From positions 1,426,001-1,490,000 of the forward strand of contig ML978124.1 of NCBI GenBank assembly GCA_010015805.1: DNA of 64,000 nucleotides, in the 5' to 3' direction. This DNA comes from Rhizodiscina lignyota. Lineage: Eukaryota > Ascomycota > Dothideomycetes > Aulographales > Rhizodiscinaceae. Of this stretch, positions 58,290 to 64,000 are shown one piece after another. Under the pieces are notes generated by a model. It was not told where the DNA came from. It saw only the letters and a program-made list of their open reading frames with translations, and ran no database searches. A program made the translations under genes and the position numbers. Position 1 is the first letter of the stretch; every line of letters starts with the position of its first letter.

Positions 58290-58762
58290 TGCGTAAATTT
58301 CATTGACTGTGAGTTTTCAAATTGGAGGTTGAAATACGGAAAGAATCTACTTGAGCGGAGCTGTGAGCTTAATGAGTTCGACAGATATCTGGAGATGCGG
58401 GAGTGGAGTTCCAGAAGTAGAGATTCCGTGAATGAGCAGAGAACATGTCAGGCGTGGGGATTTTCTCCGATTTGCGCGATAAGCTCGTCATTCGAGCTCA
58501 ATGCGGAACTTGGCCGAAATAATCATGGGTCAATGAGATCTCAATACTTAACTATCTGAGGTAACTCGGAGAAAGCTGGAGGAAGAAGGTGATCACGTGT
58601 CGACGGGCGCCAAGCCTTCGCGTTCATTTGTCGAACTTTTTTCGAGGAAGAGTTGAACCTTCATCCATACTATGAGATGACAGGCGGACGCACTAGCTTA
58701 TGGCAGAGAGCCATTCAATCCAGTGAGAATTACTAGGTTCTAGTCTTGTGTATTCTAAGCTA
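58290..58762. other. Divergent intergenic region, mL46 promoter
   Basis: A 473-bp stretch with GATCACGTG at 58591-58599, 164 bp upstream of the mL46 start. No gene is seen. Confidence 0.4.
58593..58599 (+). promoter_or_regulatory. TCACGTG element upstream of the mL46 gene
   Basis: GATCACGTGTCGACG here, against GATCACGTGCTGACG upstream of recQ: 13 of 15 bases agree. Confidence 0.4.
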
Positions 58763-59816
58763 ATGGCTCCGCCAGGTCGCCCGAGCAAGGAGACAGTATG
58801 CATCTCATGTCTTCAAAAGCTCTCCCGCAGATCCTACGCTTCTGCTGCAGCCGCAACAGCTGAGGCACCGCCGCCTCCCTCCCAGCACCAAGTCCCTCCA
58901 GTCGTCCAGGCCGTAGCACCAAAGAAGGTGTACAAGATTCAAACTGGAGTGGTTCTCTCGCGACCTCCGCAAATCACGCGCGACCTTCATACCTTCGAGA
59001 AAGCGTTCTTCCTCTACCAACGACGTCTAAACGAGCGTCTCGCGCTTCCTTTTACTAGATATCATTATTTCACGCGTGGGACGCCAGCATACAAGGAATG
59101 GTATCGAAAGTTTAAGCTGAGAGAGACGCCCGCTCATGAAATTGGCGTTTACAATGCCTATGGAAAAGAGGGTTGGAATGATGAGTTGCTGGTAGGTGCA
59201 GTGGAAGCCGATACACAGCACCAGGTCGATGTGATGTTGGAGGAGGCCAAGGTCCCTAAAACGAGCGAAAGCTCCGAGGGCAGCGCAGCCGAGGAGGAGG
59301 TGATCGAGAGACCGGTCCCTCGAGTTACTGAGGCAGACCAGAAAGGAGACTTGAAGAGCTTAGACCGGCTACTGCAAATGTCGTTATATCTGCTGGTGCA
59401 AAACCCAGATGGACGGTGGACCTTCCCCACAGCTGCCGTAGTGGGGAAGGAAGGATTGGCTGATGTATGTCCCACTCCAAGAGGAGGTTGAATTATTGCT
59501 AACAGGGCAGCAGACCGCAGAGCGTATCCTAGTCCAGACCGGTGGGCCGAATATGAATACCTGGGTCGTTGGTAATGCGCCAATTGGCCATTACGAATTC
59601 TCTTTCTCAAAACCGAACTTCAACGAGCAGCTCGGCTTTGAAGAGCTTGGCGAGAAGGCTTTCTTCATGAAGGCACGGATCATGGCTGGACAGGTTGACC
59701 TCAGTGCCAACAAGCTCGGCTTGAAAGACTTCAGATGGTCGTCAAGCGAGGAGATCGAGAAGCTCGTCAAGCCCAAGTATTGGAATTCCATTCGGCGGAT
59801 GCTTCCCAGACGATGA
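58763..59816 (+). CDS. mrpl17: Mitochondrial large-subunit ribosomal protein mL46 (MRPL17), Nudix-like
   Basis: Two exons (58763-59464, 59514-59816) with a 49-nt intron whose acceptor is a NAGNAG (GCAGCAG); 334 aa. The start is the ATG at 58763, which opens a targeting sequence (SRRSYASAAAA). The mL46 N-terminal domain (QTGVVLSRPPQITRDLHTFEKAFFLYQRRL) is followed by a degenerate Nudix-fold C-terminus: LQMSLYLLVQNPDGRWTFPT, TAERILVQTGGPNMNTWVVGNAPIGHY, and KAFFMKARIMAG. The Nudix-box catalytic Glu pattern is not kept, as expected for a structural ribosomal protein. Confidence 0.93.
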
Positions 59817-60490
59817 TATCCTTGTCTAAGCTCTATTTCAGATTCATGTATAAATATGGTGTCATCGTATGTACAAGTCTCACTGGGCTTGGCGTTAGCT
59901 GTTAGGAGAGAGACCACGCGACAGCGTGATTGTAGAATCGGTCACGAATCTTCAAGAGAAGCATTGCATTCACAATAGCGATCAATCCCTAGGTTCTCAA
60001 ATACCAAACTATAATTCTAATATAATTCTCACCAATTAGAGGTGTCACTCTGGCACCTCCTGCCAGGTTTCATTATGCCCAGGATATGACCTTACGCGGG
60101 TTTTGCCGCGCATTGAACCTCCTCCATCAGCAACATCAACGATTGCCTACGGTCACTCAAAAGACTGCGCACTCATCTAGAAGCCTGCACGACCATCCGC
60201 GGATCCTGAAACCTACTTCGAACACAAGTCGACGTTCTATTCGCCTTTTTGGGGGCCACGACAGCAGCGCTCCGCAGCTGAGGCAGTGCAGAATACCAAG
60301 AACCTCCAAGCTTCATCAAACGCTAGCCAGTACGACATACAATTTTGCGCCCGTCACTCGCTACGCATATGCAATCGATTCGACGACTATAGCGATCGTT
60401 TTCACACCATGAACCTGTCACGATCCCCGATATCTTGATCAATACTGCGGGCGCAAGAGTGATTACGACTCTCCTCCGCTACCTACCGCC
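59817..60490. other. Intergenic region / flippase promoter
   Basis: A 674-bp stretch. A stop-free plus-strand frame at 60086-60412 contains no family signal and probably lies in the leader or promoter of the flippase gene. Confidence 0.4.
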
Positions 60491-63400
60491 ATGGCAAGAC
60501 CTCCGCCTGGTAATAATGAAGATTTGTTGTTGGATTTAGACGATGGACGACCATATTACTCTTCCGGGCAGCGACCCGTTGAGACCGATGAGGAGCTCAT
60601 GCGCCGATACAGTACGGAAAACACACAACAGCCCCGACCTTCAATATCATACGATGACTTTGTTGGAGGGGGCACATCGAGAGCTGCGCTGCCTGGAGGG
60701 CCTGGTGCGCCTCCGGCAGGACACTCGCAAGCACCTTACATGACGAGTGGCGATAATCTCTACTCACAAACCTCTGAGCTCCACAACTACCAACGATACA
60801 CAGACGCGGATGAGTTTGAGCAGGATGACAGGTCCATGCAAGGCTACTACGCGACAGGAGGCGTAGATGATCACCTGTCACCTGTGGCACATGGAGCGAA
60901 GCCGAAGAACAGGAATAGTATCATGAGCATGGGTGGAGGTTTTACAGGCAGGCTGAAACACATGCTTGGGAGGGGGCCTCAGTACTCGGAGATGGATCTG
61001 CCACTGACAGAACAGGGTGGTGGACATACTCTAAGGACGGAGTCTTCGGGTACGGATGACCAGCTGAAAGCGCCGAAACGACGAAGCGGCGGATTCAAGT
61101 TTGGCTTCTGGAATGACAAGCGGGATCCATCGACATTGGGACCAAGGATCATCCACCTTAACAACCCTCCAGCAAATGCTACAAGCAAATTCAAGAACAA
61201 CTCCATCTCGACCACGAAATACAACATCGTCACCTTCGTCCCGAAATTCCTTTTCGAGCAGTTCTCAAAATATGCCAACATTTTCTTCTTGTTCACTGCG
61301 ATCCTGCAGCAGATTCCCGGTATTTCTCCTACACAAAAATACACGACGATTGTGCCTTTGGGTGTTGTCCTCTTGGTATCTGCCATTAAGGAAGCTGTGG
61401 AAGACAATCGCAGAAGATCGCAAGATGCTGTGCTCAATGGGTCAAAAGCACGGGTGTTGAGAGGCTCAACATTCCAGGAGACGAAGTGGATTAAAGTTTC
61501 AGTCGGTGACATCGTTCGTGTGGAATCAGAGGAACCTTTCCCAGCGGATCTGGTGCTCCTGGCTAGCTCAGAGCCAGAGGGCCTGTGCTATATCGAAACT
61601 GCGAATCTCGATGGCGAAACGAACCTCAAAATCAAGCAAGCGATTCCTGAGACCGCCAATCTTGTGAGTCCGAGTGAACTTAGCAGATTGGGTGGCAGGA
61701 TAAGATCGGAGCAACCGAACAGCAGCCTCTACACATATGAGGCAACTCTAACGATGCAGGCCGGTGGCGGCGAGAAGGAACTTCCCCTCAACCCTGAGCA
61801 GTTGCTCCTCAGAGGAGCAACGCTACGCAATACTCCTTGGGTACACGGAGTCGTCGTATTCACAGGTCACGAGACAAAGCTCATGCGCAACGCAAGTGCA
61901 ACTCCTATCAAAACGACCGCTGTCGACAAGATGGTCAATATTCAGATCTTGCTACTTGTCGGAATCCTTCTCATTCTCTGTGTCATCAGCTCCATTGGTG
62001 ATTTGATCATCAAGGCCACGACCGGCAACAAACTGCAATACTTGGACCTTGGATCGCAGAGCGCGGGCCAACGAGTCAAGGGGTTCTTTTCTGATATCCT
62101 TACATACTGGGTGCTATATTCAAACTTGATCCCTCTCAGTTTGTTCGTGACTCTGGAAATTGTCAAGTATGCGCAAGCGTTTATGATTAACACAGATTTG
62201 GACATTTATTACGATCCAACAGACACGCCCGCCAACTGTCGAACATCATCTCTCGTTGAAGAATTGGGTCAGGTCGAGTACATTTTCTCCGACAAAACTG
62301 GGACATTGACTTGCAACATGATGGAATTCAAACAATGCTCCATCGCTGGACTGCAATACGCTGACGAGGTTCCCGAGGACCGAAGAGCTACGGTACAAGA
62401 CGGCGTGGAGCTGGGGATACATGACTTTAAGCGGCTGAAAGAGAACACTCAGAATCATCCGACAAGGGAGATCATCGAACAATTCCTTACGCTGTTGAGT
62501 GTTTGCCACACCGTTATTCCAGAGCGAAATGAGAAATCATCAAAGATCAAGTACCAGGCCGCATCGCCAGATGAAGGCGCTCTTGTCGAAGGTGCTGTTA
62601 TGCTCGATTACCGATTCATCGCCAGGAAACCTCGCTCTGTTACCATTGACGTACTTGGCCAGCAGTTCGAGTTTGAGCTACTTGCGGTCAACGAGTTCAA
62701 CTCAACCCGCAAGCGCATGTCGACTATTTTCCGATGCCCTGATGGCAAGATTCGGTGTTACTGCAAAGGTGCCGACACTGTTATCCTGGAGCGTCTGCAC
62801 AAGGACAATCCATATGTCGAGACGACGCTGCAGCATCTTGAAGAATATGCAGCAGAAGGTCTGAGGACACTGTGTCTTGCAATGAGGGAAGTCCCGGAGC
62901 AAGAGTTCCAGGAGTGGTTCCAGGTTTTCAATCAAGCCGCAACGACTGTTAGTGGCAACAGAGCGGAAGAGCTCGATAAAGCTGCTGAGATCATCGAGCA
63001 TGACCTCACTCTTCTCGGTGCAACGGCCATTGAAGACAAACTTCAAGATGGTGTGCCGGATACCATCCACACTCTTCAGACTGCTGGCATCAAAGTCTGG
63101 GTGTTGACGGGCGACCGGCAAGAGACTGCTATCAACATTGGCATGTCTTGCAAATTAATAAGTGAAGATATGACTCTGCTTATCGTGAACGAGGACAATG
63201 CGGCTGGAACAAGGGATAACCTCACGAAGAAACTTAACGCGATCCAAGGCCAAGCAACTGGCGGCATCGAGATGGAGACCCTTGCGCTCGTTATTGATGG
63301 GAAGAGCTTGACTTATGCGCTTGAGGCAGATCTGGAGAAGATGTTCCTTGATCTGGCAGTGATGTGCAAGGCCGTGATATGCTGGTACGTGTTCACTTGG

Positions 63401-64000
63401 TCAGTTTCAAAAACAATTGCTAATGAATTGCAGTCGTGTATCACCACTTCAGAAAGCACTGGTCGTCAAGCTTGTCAAGCGCCATCTCAAAGCAATCCTC
63501 CTCGCCATCGGAGACGGTGCCAACGACGTCTCCATGATCCAAGCCGCGCACGTTGGTATCGGTATTTCTGGTGTGGAAGGTCTTCAAGCAGCTCGAAGCG
63601 CAGATGTCGCCATTGCGCAATTTAGATATTTGAGGAAACTTTTGCTCGTGCATGGTGCTTGGAGCTACAGGCGCGTTAGCATAACGATCTTGTACAGCTT
63701 TTACAAGAACGTTGTGCTTTTCATGACACAATTCTGGGTAAGTCAATCCTACGACCGGCATCGCCATAATGACTAACAGCTCGTCCTTCACATAGTATGC
63801 CTTTCAAAATGGCTTTTCCGGTCAAGTCATCTACGAATCCTGGACATTGTCTTTCTACAATATCCTCTTCACCTCACTCCCACCTTTCGTCCTTGGTATT
63901 TTCGATCAATTTATCTCCGCTCGACTGCTGGACCGCTATCCACAGCTCTACCAGCTCAGTCAATCTGGCGTCTTCTTCAGGATGCATAGCTTTTTGTCAT
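60491..64000 (+). CDS. P4-type phospholipid-transporting ATPase (Drs2-like flippase), 5' part
   Basis: Exons 60491-63384, 63434-63737 and 63796 onward, with introns of 49 and 58 nt. The gene runs off the right edge. A disordered N-terminal tail of about 215 residues precedes the P4 start ([32 protein letters not shown]). Actuator-domain [14 protein letters not shown], phosphorylation site [13 protein letters not shown], nucleotide-binding [12 protein letters not shown] and FNSTRKRMS, and the hinge [21 protein letters not shown] are all intact. The helix-4 motif reads IPLSL, against PISL in yeast Drs2. Drs2-type flippases move phosphatidylserine and phosphatidylethanolamine to the cytosolic leaflet of trans-Golgi membranes, with a Cdc50 partner. 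The C-terminal regulatory tail is outside the window. Confidence 0.95.

Noticed and set aside
60086-60412. 108-codon open frame upstream of the flippase
   Set aside because: No recognisable protein content; lies in the probable leader/promoter of the flippase gene.

Overview
This window is nuclear DNA from a filamentous ascomycete (Pezizomycotina). A Dothideomycete is a guess only. The evidence is intron-rich genes with short introns (mostly 46-75 nt, with GCTAAC/GCTGAC-type branch sites), Zn(2)-Cys(6) regulators, two HET-domain genes, a NACHT-ankyrin NLR-like gene, fungal-only families (DUF2985, DUF7598) and conserved housekeeping genes (rad52, hem2, SMN, nop15, mitochondrial ribosomal proteins, a Drs2-type flippase). 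I find 28 protein genes, of which the first and last run off the window. I see no rRNA, tRNA, CRISPR, virus-like element or recognisable transposon. All exon borders were worked out by eye. Every spliced model closes in frame, except one gene that needs a 1-nt frameshift.

Left part (1-11.7 kb): this looks like a small-molecule catabolic neighbourhood. It holds a Zn2Cys6 regulator (partial), a LigI-like amidohydrolase/lactonase, a Jen1-like carboxylate transporter, a PIG3-type quinone oxidoreductase, a class II aldolase/adducin-fold enzyme, a second (NIT-4-like) Zn2Cys6 regulator and a 6-phosphogluconate-dehydrogenase-like (DUF1932) enzyme. Intergenic inverted CGG/CCG triplets, including a tight array of CCG-N6-CGG sites at 792-846, suggest that Zn-cluster factors act here. 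That these genes form one pathway is an inference.

Middle left (12-31 kb): rad52, an SDR, then a self/non-self block. This block has a HET-domain gene with a long acidic insert, about 1.1 kb of degenerate DNA with possible gene remnants, and a 2,126-residue NACHT-ankyrin protein. A DHA1-type drug/polyamine transporter and a DUF2985 membrane protein follow.

Middle right (31-48 kb): a GMC oxidoreductase, hem2 (ALAD), a Gfd2/YDR514C-type DEDDh exonuclease-like protein, a GH47 mannosidase, nop15 and SMN sharing a 273-bp divergent promoter, a secreted cupredoxin-like protein that has apparently lost its copper ligands, a tiny SERF/4F5 gene with a 15-nt microexon, and a DUF7598 membrane protein.

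Right end (48.9-64 kb): a compact RecQ helicase, uL3m, an O-methyltransferase with one apparent frameshift, a second HET gene, a PhyH dioxygenase, mL46, and the 5' part of a P4-ATPase flippase. Other oddities are two GC-AG introns, stop-free in-frame introns, NAGNAG acceptors, and a TCACGTG element shared by the promoters of rad52, nop15/SMN, recQ and mL46.
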